Under the pieces are notes generated by a model that worked only from the letters and a program-made list of their open reading frames with translations, had not been told where the DNA came from and made no database searches. The position numbers and the translations under genes were made by a program. From Oscillospiraceae bacterium (GTDB taxonomy: Bacteria; Bacillota; Clostridia; Oscillospirales; Ruminococcaceae), in the NCBI GenBank assembly GCA_017533485.1, contig JAFXIC010000044.1, positions 1-46,579 on the forward strand: DNA of 46,579 nucleotides. Reading direction: 5' to 3'. This document shows, in pieces, positions 16,872 to 24,716 of this stretch; within the stretch, counting starts at the first letter, position 1, and every line of letters begins with the position of its first letter.

Positions 16872-17792
16872 TTGCAGGTGCTCGAAGTCGTACTCGGCGG
16901 CACAGGCGGAACGATGCCGCTGAAAAACCGCTGGCTTTGCTGCTGCTGGATGCGCCAGCAGGGTAAAACACTCCTCATCGACTGCGGCGAGGGAACCCAG
17001 ATCGCACTCAAATGTGCCGGCATTTCCTTTCAGGGGATTGATATCCTCTGTATTACACACTACCATGCCGATCATATCAGCGGTCTTGTCGGACTCCTGC
17101 TTTCGATGGGAAACGAGGGGCGAACCGCGCCGCTTACCATCATCGGACCCAAAGGACTGATCCGGACGGTTACGGGACTTCGTGTCATCGCACCGGAACT
17201 GCCGTTTGCATTGGAGCTGCATGAGCTGACGGAGGATTCCGCCGCATTCCCCTTCGGGGATGCAGTCCTTACCGCATTCGCCGTCCGCCATACCATGCCC
17301 TGCTACGGATACAGCGTCACACTCCCGCGCGCCGGAAAATTTGATGTGGCACGCGCCGCTGCCGCCGGTATCCCGCAAAAATACTGGAGTCCCCTCCAGA
17401 AACAGCTGACTGTCACAGCGGAGGACGGTACGGTCTATCATCAGTCACAGGTGCTCGGAGAACCCAGAAAAGGACTGAAGGTCACATACTGTACCGATAC
17501 CCGTCCGATTCCGGCAATCGCAAAATATGCCGACAGCTCCGATCTGTTCATCTGCGAGGGAATGTACGGAGATCCCGAAAAGCTCGAGAAAGCTGTTGAA
17601 ACCGCACATATGCTCTTTTCCGAAGCTGCACAGCTTGCACTCCTTGCAAATGTCGGGCAGCTCTGGCTGACGCATTTCAGCCCGTCACTCCCCGACCCCG
17701 ATGCCTATCTTCCGAATGCACGCGAAATGTTTCCAAATACCGTATGCGGAAAAGACGGTATGGAACTCACCCTCCGCTTTTCCGAAGACTGA
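16872..17792 (+). CDS. rnz: Ribonuclease Z (tRNA 3' endonuclease)
   Basis: 306 residues, the usual length. Cuts the 3' trailer from tRNA precursors. It is a metallo-beta-lactamase fold protein with THYHADHISGL: zinc ligands H63, H65, D67 and H68. LLIDCGEGTQ, the AFAVRHTMPCYGY segment with a further His ligand, the long flexible-arm insert (about 155-195), YCTDTRP and the HFSP motif near the C-terminus all fit RNase Z. No ATG is in frame at the right place. The TTG at 16872 is 5 bases after AGGAGG; a GTG at 16878 (11 bases after) is the alternative. The ATG at 16868 is out of frame. Confidence 0.93.
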   Translation: MQVLEVVLGGTGGTMPLKNRWLCCCWMRQQGKTLLIDCGEGTQIALKCAGISFQGIDILCITHYHADHISGLVGLLLSMGNEGRTAPLTIIGPKGLIRTVTGLRVIAPELPFALELHELTEDSAAFPFGDAVLTAFAVRHTMPCYGYSVTLPRAGKFDVARAAAAGIPQKYWSPLQKQLTVTAEDGTVYHQSQVLGEPRKGLKVTYCTDTRPIPAIAKYADSSDLFICEGMYGDPEKLEKAVETAHMLFSEAAQLALLANVGQLWLTHFSPSLPDPDAYLPNAREMFPNTVCGKDGMELTLRFSED

Positions 17793-17830
17793 ATATACCG
17801 AATCATCATCTCACGAAAGGAGAATGCTTT

Positions 17831-18139
17831 ATGAATTATCCCGTTATCCGGGCGACTGCCGACGAGCTCGCCCGCCTCGGCAAGCCCATCAGAATCTATT
17901 TCATCAGCCATAAATCCAATCACCAGACCAATGAACTCATAAGCTTTAAGCTTGCCCTCATCGTCAGTGATGACACCGCAAATATCTCCGAGCTGGAATG
18001 CTTCCTCTATACCGCAGTAGACTGTGATTACCCGTATGATCTCGTGCTCTATAAGGAAAGCGAATGGGAATCGCTCTCGAATGACCCGCGTACCTTCGCC
18101 TGGTCGATCGCACAGAACGGTGAGGTGCTCTATGGCTAG
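17831..18139 (+). CDS. MNT-like protein with degenerate nucleotidyltransferase motif
   Basis: 102 residues. The C-terminal half (YDLVLYKESEWESLSNDP, then FAWSIAQNGEVLYG) matches the end of small MNT-type nucleotidyltransferases, and the gene directly precedes a HEPN gene, the normal partner. However, the catalytic GS...DxD motif is not recognisable: the expected region reads IYFISHKSN and later FKLALIVSDD, without Gly-Ser or the paired Asp. It may be a non-enzymatic antitoxin or simply divergent. AAAGGAG lies 9-10 bases before the ATG. It ends in TAG and overlaps the HEPN gene by 8 bases, so the two are translationally coupled. It is 38 bases after rnz. Confidence 0.7.
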   Translation: MNYPVIRATADELARLGKPIRIYFISHKSNHQTNELISFKLALIVSDDTANISELECFLYTAVDCDYPYDLVLYKESEWESLSNDPRTFAWSIAQNGEVLYG

Positions 18140-18575
18140 AGGATACCGTGACGGAGACAGTAAACGATATTTCGACTGGCTCTATTATGCTGCAATCGAC
18201 CTGCGCTGTGCAAAGCTTCTCGTCGAGGACGAAAAATGCTATAATCAGGTCTCGTTCCATTGTCAGCAATGTGTCGAAAAGGGGCTGAAGGGCTATCTGC
18301 TCTGGAGACGCCGCCGACTGTATGACGGCCATAACCTCCCGTTCCTCATCAAACAGGCGATGCAGGAAGACCAGCACTTCCGGAAATACCTTCCTGCCGC
18401 AACCAATATCAACCACTACTACATTGAAGCAAGATACCCTGCCGACTTCCTGCTTCAGCTGGACGAGAAAACCGCACAGCAGCTCATTGATACCACCGAT
18501 GAAATCCTGACGTTCATCAACAGTCTTGTCAAATTCGATTTCGCAAGCTATCGCCATAAAAAACCACGCAGCTAA
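18132..18575 (+). CDS. HEPN domain protein
   Basis: 147 residues, an all-helical HEPN domain. Diagnostic parts are YAAIDLRCAKLL, FHCQQCVEKGLKGYLLW, GHNLPFLI and the late YYIEARYP followed by Asp-Glu-rich helices. HEPN proteins paired with MNT genes are either RNase toxins or adaptors for the nucleotidyltransferase. An R-x4-H arrangement can be read at RLYDGH, but this is also where non-catalytic members have a THDL motif, so RNase activity is uncertain. The start at 18132 (ATGGCTAGAGG) overlaps the MNT stop. The pair is embedded between rnz and a LysR gene. Confidence 0.8.
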   Translation: MARGYRDGDSKRYFDWLYYAAIDLRCAKLLVEDEKCYNQVSFHCQQCVEKGLKGYLLWRRRRLYDGHNLPFLIKQAMQEDQHFRKYLPAATNINHYYIEARYPADFLLQLDEKTAQQLIDTTDEILTFINSLVKFDFASYRHKKPRS

Positions 18576-18620
18576 GTAAAATCCGGCAGTTTGCATCCGA
18601 GAAAGGAGGGATGTCGGTTT

Positions 18621-19616
18621 ATGACAACCCAACAGCTTACCTATGTCATCGCAGTCGCGGACTGTCAGAGCGTTTCAAAAGCTGCCGAAAAGCTCTATGT
18701 CACGCAGCCTTCCCTCAGCCAGTATATCCACAGCGTCGAAAAACAACTCGGCATCCAGCTTTTTGACCGCTCACAAAACCCCATCCGACTCACAGATGCC
18801 GGTCAGCTCTATGTGACATGGGCACGCAAAATCCTCGCAATGGAAGAAAATATGCAGAATGCACTCTCCGATCTCATGGGAATGCAGAAAGGTTCTCTGC
18901 GGCTCGGTGCATCCTCCTTCCGTGTGCGCTGCCTCCTCGCACGCAGCATTGCTGCGTTCCATACGCAATATCCGCAGATCCATATCTCTATCCATGAAGC
19001 GGATATGCGTCAGCTGAAAGATATGCTGACCGCGGGAGAGCTCGATTTCGCCATCGGAACCGGTACCTTCGAGGATAAACAGTTTCATGTCGAGCCGCTT
19101 TCCGAAGAGCATCTCTATCTCGCGGTTTCTCCTGCCCATCCGCTCTGTGAATCTCTCCCGACGCCCCTCTCCGCAAAAGATATTATTCAGGCAAATGCCG
19201 CATTTCTCCGCCAGAAGCCCATCTCCCTTTCTGCGGTCAAGGACGAGGAATTTGTTGCGGCGAATGTCGGAGAATACGACAGCGAAACCCTCTATGCCGC
19301 CTGTCGGCAGGCAGGCTTCGAACCCAAAATTGCATACAGCGTTCAGACCATCGAAACCGTATTCGCATTCGTCTGTTCGAATATGGGAATCGCGCTTATC
19401 CCCGATTCCCTCATATACTATGGAAATTTCCAGTCGCACCCCAATTATTATACGCTTCCTGACGCAATTTCTGCGTCCAATATCTCCCTCATCGCAAAAC
19501 GCGGCGCATATCTCTCCAAATCTGCCTCCACATATGCACTTCTCCTCAAACAGCTGGTCGATGTCGGAACATGGCGTATGGCAGGCGAAGAACATCAAAG
19601 GAGGATTCCGTTGTGA
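18621..19616 (+). CDS. LysR-type transcriptional regulator
   Basis: 331 residues. The winged helix-turn-helix occupies residues 1-60, with SVSKAAEKLYVTQPSLSQYIHSVE as the recognition region (shown by its key blocks AAEKLYVTQPSLSQ and LG-QLFDR). A coiled linker helix follows, then a substrate-binding domain of the periplasmic-binding type (about 90-300: GSLRLGASSF, GELDFAIGTG, GIALIPDSL). The effector is unknown. AAAGGAGG is 11 bases before the ATG at 18621; an ATG at 18611 is out of frame. The stop overlaps the GTG of the SGNH hydrolase by 4 bases, so the regulator and the enzyme are made together. LysR proteins usually act on neighbouring genes. Confidence 0.92.
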   Translation: MTTQQLTYVIAVADCQSVSKAAEKLYVTQPSLSQYIHSVEKQLGIQLFDRSQNPIRLTDAGQLYVTWARKILAMEENMQNALSDLMGMQKGSLRLGASSFRVRCLLARSIAAFHTQYPQIHISIHEADMRQLKDMLTAGELDFAIGTGTFEDKQFHVEPLSEEHLYLAVSPAHPLCESLPTPLSAKDIIQANAAFLRQKPISLSAVKDEEFVAANVGEYDSETLYAACRQAGFEPKIAYSVQTIETVFAFVCSNMGIALIPDSLIYYGNFQSHPNYYTLPDAISASNISLIAKRGAYLSKSASTYALLLKQLVDVGTWRMAGEEHQRRIPL

Positions 19617-20701
19617 TATCAGACAGCCTGAGACATGAAATCGCCGAACATTCCTGTATCTCCTGCGGCACAGACATCCCATGGCAGCCGTTCTTTCAAA
19701 AAAAGAAGCTGAAAATCGGATTTATGGGCGGCTCCGTCACGCAGGGCTATATCCAGCAGCAGATTGCAAAAGACCCCTACCCGTTTATCTTCCGACAGCT
19801 CCTCTCCGATCAGGGCTATTCTGTTGAAACGATCTGCTGTGCTGCGGCAGGTATGGATACGATGCAGGGAAACGCACTCGCACAAAAGGAAATCCTTGAC
19901 AAGTCTCCCGATCTGGTTTTTCTCGAGTACGGTATCAATGAAACAACGCTCCGCCATAGTGTCTTATCCTTCGAGAGCCTGCTGCGGAAGCTGCTCGAAG
20001 CCGAGAATCCGCCGATTGTCTGTATCTTTATTGTCCGCAGTCAGCAGGGATACAGCTGTGAAAGCTTTATGCGCCCGATCGCAGAACACTATGGACTGCC
20101 GTGTGTCTGTCTGCCAAGCGGCATCGGTACGCCGCTGACAGAGGGCAGATTAAACTGGGAGGACTATGCGGATGCGGAAAGCCACCCCTCGGCGGATGGT
20201 CACCGCCTCCTCGCAGAATGCCTGATGTATCTTCTGGAACAGGCAAAATCCATACCGGAAACACCGCAGACGCCCTGTCCGCTCCCCGAACCATGGCTGG
20301 ACGCACCCTACCGCAGACTCCAATGGTTTCCTGCCGGCACGCTGACACAGGCAGATACCGATTTTGAAACGGTGACGCGCGACGATACATATTATCCGCT
20401 GGTTTATCGCGGAAACGCTGACCATGCGCGATTTATACTGAACATAGAAGCAAAAGCGATTGTTCTTTTTTTCGAAGCCCATCACCTGCCGGAATATGGC
20501 AGTGCGCGCGTACTCGTGGACGGAAAGGAAGTCTCGCATCCGCTCATCAATCAGTCAGTCATTCACTGCAATTCGATTTACGGCTGGGGAAATGCCATGC
20601 CGCTGCTGCTCGTGGACGAAGAAGAAACGAAAGCCCACCGTGTTGCGCTCACGCCGATGGAACGGAATTTCTACTTGCTCGGGATCGGAATTGTACCGTA
20701 A
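19613..20701 (+). CDS. SGNH/GDSL-type hydrolase
   Basis: 362 residues. The SGNH catalytic blocks are present: GFMGGSVTQGY (block I, nucleophile Ser near residue 40), EYGINE (block III) and SHPSADGH (block V, Asp and His). The domain covers about 30-210 and is followed by a beta-rich C-terminal part of about 150 residues, as in carbohydrate esterases with an accessory domain. No signal peptide is visible. The likely reaction is ester hydrolysis, for example of acetylated sugars, but the substrate is inferred only from the fold. The start is the GTG at 19613, 8 bases after AAAGGAGG and overlapping the LysR stop (GTGA); an ATG-started frame at 19571 lies inside the LysR gene. Confidence 0.85.
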   Translation: MISDSLRHEIAEHSCISCGTDIPWQPFFQKKKLKIGFMGGSVTQGYIQQQIAKDPYPFIFRQLLSDQGYSVETICCAAAGMDTMQGNALAQKEILDKSPDLVFLEYGINETTLRHSVLSFESLLRKLLEAENPPIVCIFIVRSQQGYSCESFMRPIAEHYGLPCVCLPSGIGTPLTEGRLNWEDYADAESHPSADGHRLLAECLMYLLEQAKSIPETPQTPCPLPEPWLDAPYRRLQWFPAGTLTQADTDFETVTRDDTYYPLVYRGNADHARFILNIEAKAIVLFFEAHHLPEYGSARVLVDGKEVSHPLINQSVIHCNSIYGWGNAMPLLLVDEEETKAHRVALTPMERNFYLLGIGIVP

Positions 20702-20726
20702 TCCCGTATTTCTAAAGCATAAAAAT

Positions 20727-20764
20727 AATCCGGAGAAGATTCAGAAGTCTTCTCCGGATTTTTC
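20727..20764 (+). terminator. Terminator of the rnz-SGNH series
   Basis: AATCCGGAGAAGA (20727-20739) pairs with TCTTCTCCGGATT (20748-20760), an 8-base loop, and then TTTTT. It starts 25 bases after the SGNH stop. Confidence 0.93.
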
Positions 20765-20813
20765 TGTGTCATGTTATGACCATATTCAGAAGGCACAGCA
20801 CACAAGCTGCCGG

Positions 20814-22517
20814 TTATCCGCGATAGGAAAAGGTTGTCACATCAAATACGCCGTTCGTCAGTATCTTCAGCGCAGGAATCACCGGCAGACTCAGAAATGA
20901 CAGCGACATAAACGGATCAATCTCCGGATGAACGCCCAGCGCATATGCCGCCGATTTCGCCGCTTCCAGCTTTGCGTTCACTGCTTCCAACGGCTGTTCC
21001 GTCATCAAGCCTCCGATTTCCAGCGGCAAGCCTGTCACATTCTCACCGTCTACCACATAAATACCGCCTTTTTCCGCAATCAGCCGATTGACTGCCGCAC
21101 AGATCTCCGCGTCCGTTGCGCCGACCGCAATGATATTATGCGAGTCATGTGCAATACTCGTCGCAACCGCGCCCTTTTTCAAGCCGTAGCCTTTTAAATA
21201 GCCGATACCGATATGTCCCGTATTCCGATGCCGTTCGACGACGACAACCTTGAGGATGTCCGCCAAACGGTCAATTCCCTCTGCCTCGCCGCAGTCGGTT
21301 GTCAGCAGTTCGCCCGCAATCAGTCCGATGACCGGCTTTTTTCCGCAGTCAAGCATTGCTTCCGTAATCGGCTGTGCGTGCATCGTGTTTTTCGCCTTTT
21401 CCAGCAATGCCGCGTCTACTTCCGGCTTCGGAAGCGGCATTGCCGTACCGTTTTCTGCGCGAAGAACACCGCCGCACCAGACGCGCTCCACGGTAAACTT
21501 CTTGAGATCATCCACCATCAGCAGGTCTGCATCATAGCCGCCGGCAATCGCACCCTTTTCCCGCAGTCCGAAATACTGTGCCGCATGATAAGACGCTGTT
21601 TTGATCGCAAGCACCGGATCGATGCCCATGTTGATACAACTCCGGATCATACCATCAATATGACCGCGCTCCAAAAGATCGTTCGGATGCTTATCATCCG
21701 TTGCAAACATACAGCGTGATGCATACTGCGGAGTCAGAAGCGGAGAGAGTGCCTTGAGATTGCGTGCCGCAGTCCCCTCCCGGATCATAATATACTGGCC
21801 CTTCCGAAGCTTTTCGAGCGCATTCTCATAGCTGTCACACTCATGGTCGGAATAGATGCCTGCGGCAATATACCCGTCCAGCACACGCCCTGTCAATGCC
21901 GGTGCATGGCCGTCCACAAGCTTTCCGTGTGCATGGGCAGCGGTAATTTTCCGAATCACCGCGTCACTGCTGTATGCGCCGACATAGTCCATCATTTCTG
22001 CCAGCCCCAGCACACGCGGATGGGCATAAAATTCATCCAGTTCCGCCGCAGTCAGTGCACCGGCATTTTCATCAAACGGCGTTGCGGGTACACAGGACGG
22101 CAGCATCACCCGTACATCCAGCCCAAGCTGCTCCGTTGCCTGTAAGATATAGCGGATGCCGTCCGTTCCGATGACATTCGAAATCTCATGCGGATCGGTT
22201 ACAACGGTGCCTGTGCCGTGTGCGAGCGCGATTTTTGCGAATTCACGCGGCGATACGATTGTACTCTCCAGATGGATATGTGCGTCAATCAGCGCAGGCA
22301 CAATCCATTTCCCATTCGCATCCACGATTTCTGTCCCGTCATAGCTTCCGCCGACACCGGCAATTTTCCCTTCCGCAATCGCAATATCCCCGTCTTCCCA
22401 TTCGTTGGTAAAGACATTGAGGTAATGTGCATTTTTCAGCACGAGATCCGCAGGCGCTTCTCCGCGTGCTGCGGCAATCAGCCGTCTGCGGCTTTCGACA
22501 GTCTCTTTGTTCTGCAT
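20814..22517 (-). CDS. ade: Adenine deaminase
   Basis: 567 residues, amidohydrolase superfamily; converts adenine to hypoxanthine and ammonia for purine salvage. Metal-binding HxH in PALIDAHIHLEST; further blocks are VVTDPHEISNV, GHAPALTG, GIYSDHEC, FATDDKHP and, near the C-terminus, GHIGIGYLKGYG with SIAHDSHNII. The length and these blocks match bacterial AdeC. The start is the ATG at 22517, 7 bases after GGAGGG; the frame stays open to 22655 but crosses the promoter and the terminator of the upstream gene. The leader is only about 40 bases, so there is no purine riboswitch. Confidence 0.95.
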   Translation of the reverse strand: MQNKETVESRRRLIAAARGEAPADLVLKNAHYLNVFTNEWEDGDIAIAEGKIAGVGGSYDGTEIVDANGKWIVPALIDAHIHLESTIVSPREFAKIALAHGTGTVVTDPHEISNVIGTDGIRYILQATEQLGLDVRVMLPSCVPATPFDENAGALTAAELDEFYAHPRVLGLAEMMDYVGAYSSDAVIRKITAAHAHGKLVDGHAPALTGRVLDGYIAAGIYSDHECDSYENALEKLRKGQYIMIREGTAARNLKALSPLLTPQYASRCMFATDDKHPNDLLERGHIDGMIRSCINMGIDPVLAIKTASYHAAQYFGLREKGAIAGGYDADLLMVDDLKKFTVERVWCGGVLRAENGTAMPLPKPEVDAALLEKAKNTMHAQPITEAMLDCGKKPVIGLIAGELLTTDCGEAEGIDRLADILKVVVVERHRNTGHIGIGYLKGYGLKKGAVATSIAHDSHNIIAVGATDAEICAAVNRLIAEKGGIYVVDGENVTGLPLEIGGLMTEQPLEAVNAKLEAAKSAAYALGVHPEIDPFMSLSFLSLPVIPALKILTNGVFDVTTFSYRG

Positions 22518-22565
22518 AAATCGCCCTCCGTATTCAGAAAAATTTATCCGTCGGATTCCGTCCTT

Positions 22566-22594
22566 ATCATACCATATTCCCCACCGAAAGTCAA
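22566..22594 (-). promoter_or_regulatory. SigmaA promoter of ade
   Basis: On the minus strand TTGACT (22589-22594), 17-base spacer ending TGG, TATGAT (22566-22571). Confidence 0.8.
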
Positions 22595-22606
22595 TCCGGT
22601 ATACGA

Positions 22607-22641
22607 AAGGCAGATGCACGCATTTTCCGTACATCTGCCTT
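22607..22641 (-). terminator. Terminator after the dockerin protein gene
   Basis: AAGGCAGATG (22607-22616) pairs with CATCTGCCTT (22632-22641). The T-run on the minus strand is short (TTTCGT). It lies 30 bases after the stop of the dockerin gene and before the ade promoter. Confidence 0.7.
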
Positions 22642-22670
22642 CTTCTGTGATCCATATCATCGGGTCTGTA

Positions 22671-24689
22671 TCAGCCCATCATCCGATCCAGATACTCCTG
22701 TAAAATCAAGGTCGCGTCATCTGCGGTCAGTACCCCGTCACAATCATAATCTGCCGCTAAGAATTGGAGGTTCGTCAGCGGCATCGGGTTTCCGAGGACG
22801 GTTTCTTCGAGATATGCAAGGAGTGCGAGATTCGAATCGTCCGCGTCAATCACACCGTCAAAGTTGACGTCACCCAACTGATATTCCTGACCTGTGACCT
22901 GACAGACATACTGTACGCCGCCGGATTCCGCTGTAATCGCAGCCGTTCCGATCGCATGAATTGTAACGAGGCCGGTTTGACTGACTGTCGCCACCGCTTC
23001 ATTGCTGCTATACCAGCTGACTGCTCCGGACATTTCGGGAGACAGGACAAGCTGAACCGAAGCGCCGACAGTATTTGCAATTTCTGTGAAATTCAGGGTG
23101 CGCGGCACAGCAACCGTCACTGTACAGTCATATTGTTTGCCCTGACACAACACCGATACCGTGGTTTTGCCGTTGGCGTGCGCCGTCAGCTTCCCCGAAG
23201 CATCCACGGTTACAATCGTTTCATCCGCACTTTTCCATGTACATTTCAGCGAATCCGGCTTCGGCTGCAGCTCCAGCTGAACGGAATCCTCCAGCTTCGT
23301 CAGCGTCACTTCCGTCTTGGAAAGCACACGGGCAGGCGGTTCGGAAATGGTAAAGCCGGCACTCCCCTCGCACACACATTCCACATCCGGAACATCGGGC
23401 GTATAGAAACTGTCGAGGAACACCGCAATCGAATGTTCCGTACCGATCACTGCGGTATCCGACACCAGCATTTCCAGTGTGCAAAGCTCGGTCATCGTTT
23501 TTCCGGACGTTAATCCAATAAAATCAAGCGCGACAATGTTTTTTTCCGCATTATAGACCGCCTGATGCATTCCGTTCAGTGCTTCCGTCTTTTTCAGGAT
23601 CGGTCTCCCGTTCTTATCCAGCTTTGGCTTCAGCACATCAGGCAGCGTCAGCTTCACGCCCAGACTTCCAAGCCCGACATTGCCATCCATCATCAGCCTG
23701 ACCTTCAGCGTACCCTCCGGACAGCCATCCTCTGCCGCAGCATAAAAGCGCATTGTCTGCTTTGGCGACTCGGTTGTGGTAGATTCGGTTGTCGTAGTGG
23801 TCAGTTCAGACGTTTCCGTAGTGGTTTCCGTTGTCGTAGTGGTCGGTTTCGTCATTTTCGTGGTAGATTCGGTTGTCGTAGTAGTCAGTTCGTTCGTTTC
23901 CGTAGTGGTTTCCGTTGTCGTAGTAGTCAGTTCCGTCGTTTCCGTAGTTGTTTCCGGTGTCGTAGTGGTCAGTTCAGACATTTCCGTAGTGGTTTCCGTT
24001 GTCGTAGTGGTCAGTTCGGTCGTTTCCGTAGTGGTTTCCGTTGTCGTAGTAGTCAGTTCGTTCGTTTCCGTAGTTGTTTCCGTTGTCGTGGTAGTCAGTA
24101 CCGTCATTTTCGTGGTAGATTCGGTTGTCGTAGTCGTTTCCGTTGTTGTCGTGCTTTCGGTGGTCGTCGTTTCCGGCACACCCACCTTGATCGTAAATGA
24201 TGTCGGCACTGTCGCCGTGATCTTGTCGCGCGACACAGTATTCAGCTTATCCACCGTAAATGGTATCGTATAGCTGCCGTCCGCAATATCCTCCGGAACA
24301 TACATCGAAATCGCAGCAATCATACCATCATTCATACAATCTTCCGAGCCCATTGTCGCATAGGACAACAGGTCGGTATCGGCATTATAATGCGCCTGAC
24401 CCACCAAGTCGGTGAAGCCGCTTCCGATCCGCGCATCTATCCTGCCATTTTCCTGATAATTCGGTATCAGCACCTCTCCCAGCTCCATGACAAAGCCGCT
24501 GGAAGCAAAGCCCGGATTGCCCGTGATATGGATTTCCAGATCAAAGGACGATCCTGCTTGTACATAGGACGGGGTTTCCACGGTAATTTCCGTAGGTTGT
24601 GCTGCAACAATCGGAATCGCCGGCCATATGGATGCTGCCAGACAAGCCGACAGGAATCCGGCGATTACTTTTTGAAACTGTATCTGCAT
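22671..24689 (-). CDS. Secreted cohesin-like/dockerin protein with Thr-Glu repeat linker
   Basis: 672 residues. Signal peptide 1-30 (FLSACLAASIWPAIPIVAA). A cohesin-like beta domain lies at about 31-170 (VQAGSSFDLEIHITGNPGFAS). A Thr-rich linker at about 171-312 contains nine 14-residue repeats. A second cohesin-like domain is at about 313-445 (GTLKVRLMMDGNVGLGSLGV). Two Big_2-type Ig domains follow at about 447-600 (TVDASGKLTAHANGKTTVSV; TVSQTGLVTIHAIGTAAIT). The type I dockerin is at 603-672, with two calcium loops, DVNFDGVIDADD and DYDCDGVLTADD. The dockerin implies binding to a scaffoldin. If the beta domains are real cohesins it would be an adaptor scaffoldin; this is inferred from strand pattern only. 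No catalytic or CBM domain is seen. The ATG lies 27 bases after the ATP-grasp stop, with AGAAAGGG before it, so it is probably co-transcribed with the ligases. Confidence 0.85.
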   Translation of the reverse strand: MQIQFQKVIAGFLSACLAASIWPAIPIVAAQPTEITVETPSYVQAGSSFDLEIHITGNPGFASSGFVMELGEVLIPNYQENGRIDARIGSGFTDLVGQAHYNADTDLLSYATMGSEDCMNDGMIAAISMYVPEDIADGSYTIPFTVDKLNTVSRDKITATVPTSFTIKVGVPETTTTESTTTTETTTTTESTTKMTVLTTTTTETTTETNELTTTTTETTTETTELTTTTTETTTEMSELTTTTPETTTETTELTTTTTETTTETNELTTTTTESTTKMTKPTTTTTETTTETSELTTTTTESTTTESPKQTMRFYAAAEDGCPEGTLKVRLMMDGNVGLGSLGVKLTLPDVLKPKLDKNGRPILKKTEALNGMHQAVYNAEKNIVALDFIGLTSGKTMTELCTLEMLVSDTAVIGTEHSIAVFLDSFYTPDVPDVECVCEGSAGFTISEPPARVLSKTEVTLTKLEDSVQLELQPKPDSLKCTWKSADETIVTVDASGKLTAHANGKTTVSVLCQGKQYDCTVTVAVPRTLNFTEIANTVGASVQLVLSPEMSGAVSWYSSNEAVATVSQTGLVTIHAIGTAAITAESGGVQYVCQVTGQEYQLGDVNFDGVIDADDSNLALLAYLEETVLGNPMPLTNLQFLAADYDCDGVLTADDATLILQEYLDRMMG
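23760..24137 (-). repeat. Nine tandem 42-base repeats encoding a Thr/Glu linker
   Basis: Nine consecutive units of exactly 42 bases, without a frame break, each encode 14 residues. The most common form is TTTTTETTTETNEL; variants end TTEL, MSEL, TSEL, KMTVL, KMTKP or TESPK, and one starts TTTTPE. On the plus strand they look like repeated GTCGTAGT/GTTTCC blocks. Two more degenerate Thr-rich units lie upstream in the protein. Such arrays change copy number by slippage. Secreted Thr-rich linkers are often O-glycosylated. Confidence 0.92.
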
Positions 24690-24716
24690 AAGAAACCCTT
24701 TCTGGGTGTCCCATTT

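Noticed and set aside
22518-22565. Purine riboswitch before ade
   Set aside because: The promoter leaves a leader of about 40 bases, too short for the aptamer.
23760-24137. Possible CRISPR array
   Set aside because: The repeats are contiguous without spacers, in frame with a secreted protein, and no cas genes are near.
23776-24273. A Val/Ser-rich hydrophobic open frame on the plus strand
   Set aside because: It is the reverse complement of the Thr repeats (ACN read backwards gives Val/Ser codons) and has no ribosome site.
24690-24716. Short precursor peptide gene for the ATP-grasp pair
   Set aside because: The gaps beside the ligases (27, 11 and 78 bases) are too small to encode a peptide; only the dockerin protein is available as a linked candidate.
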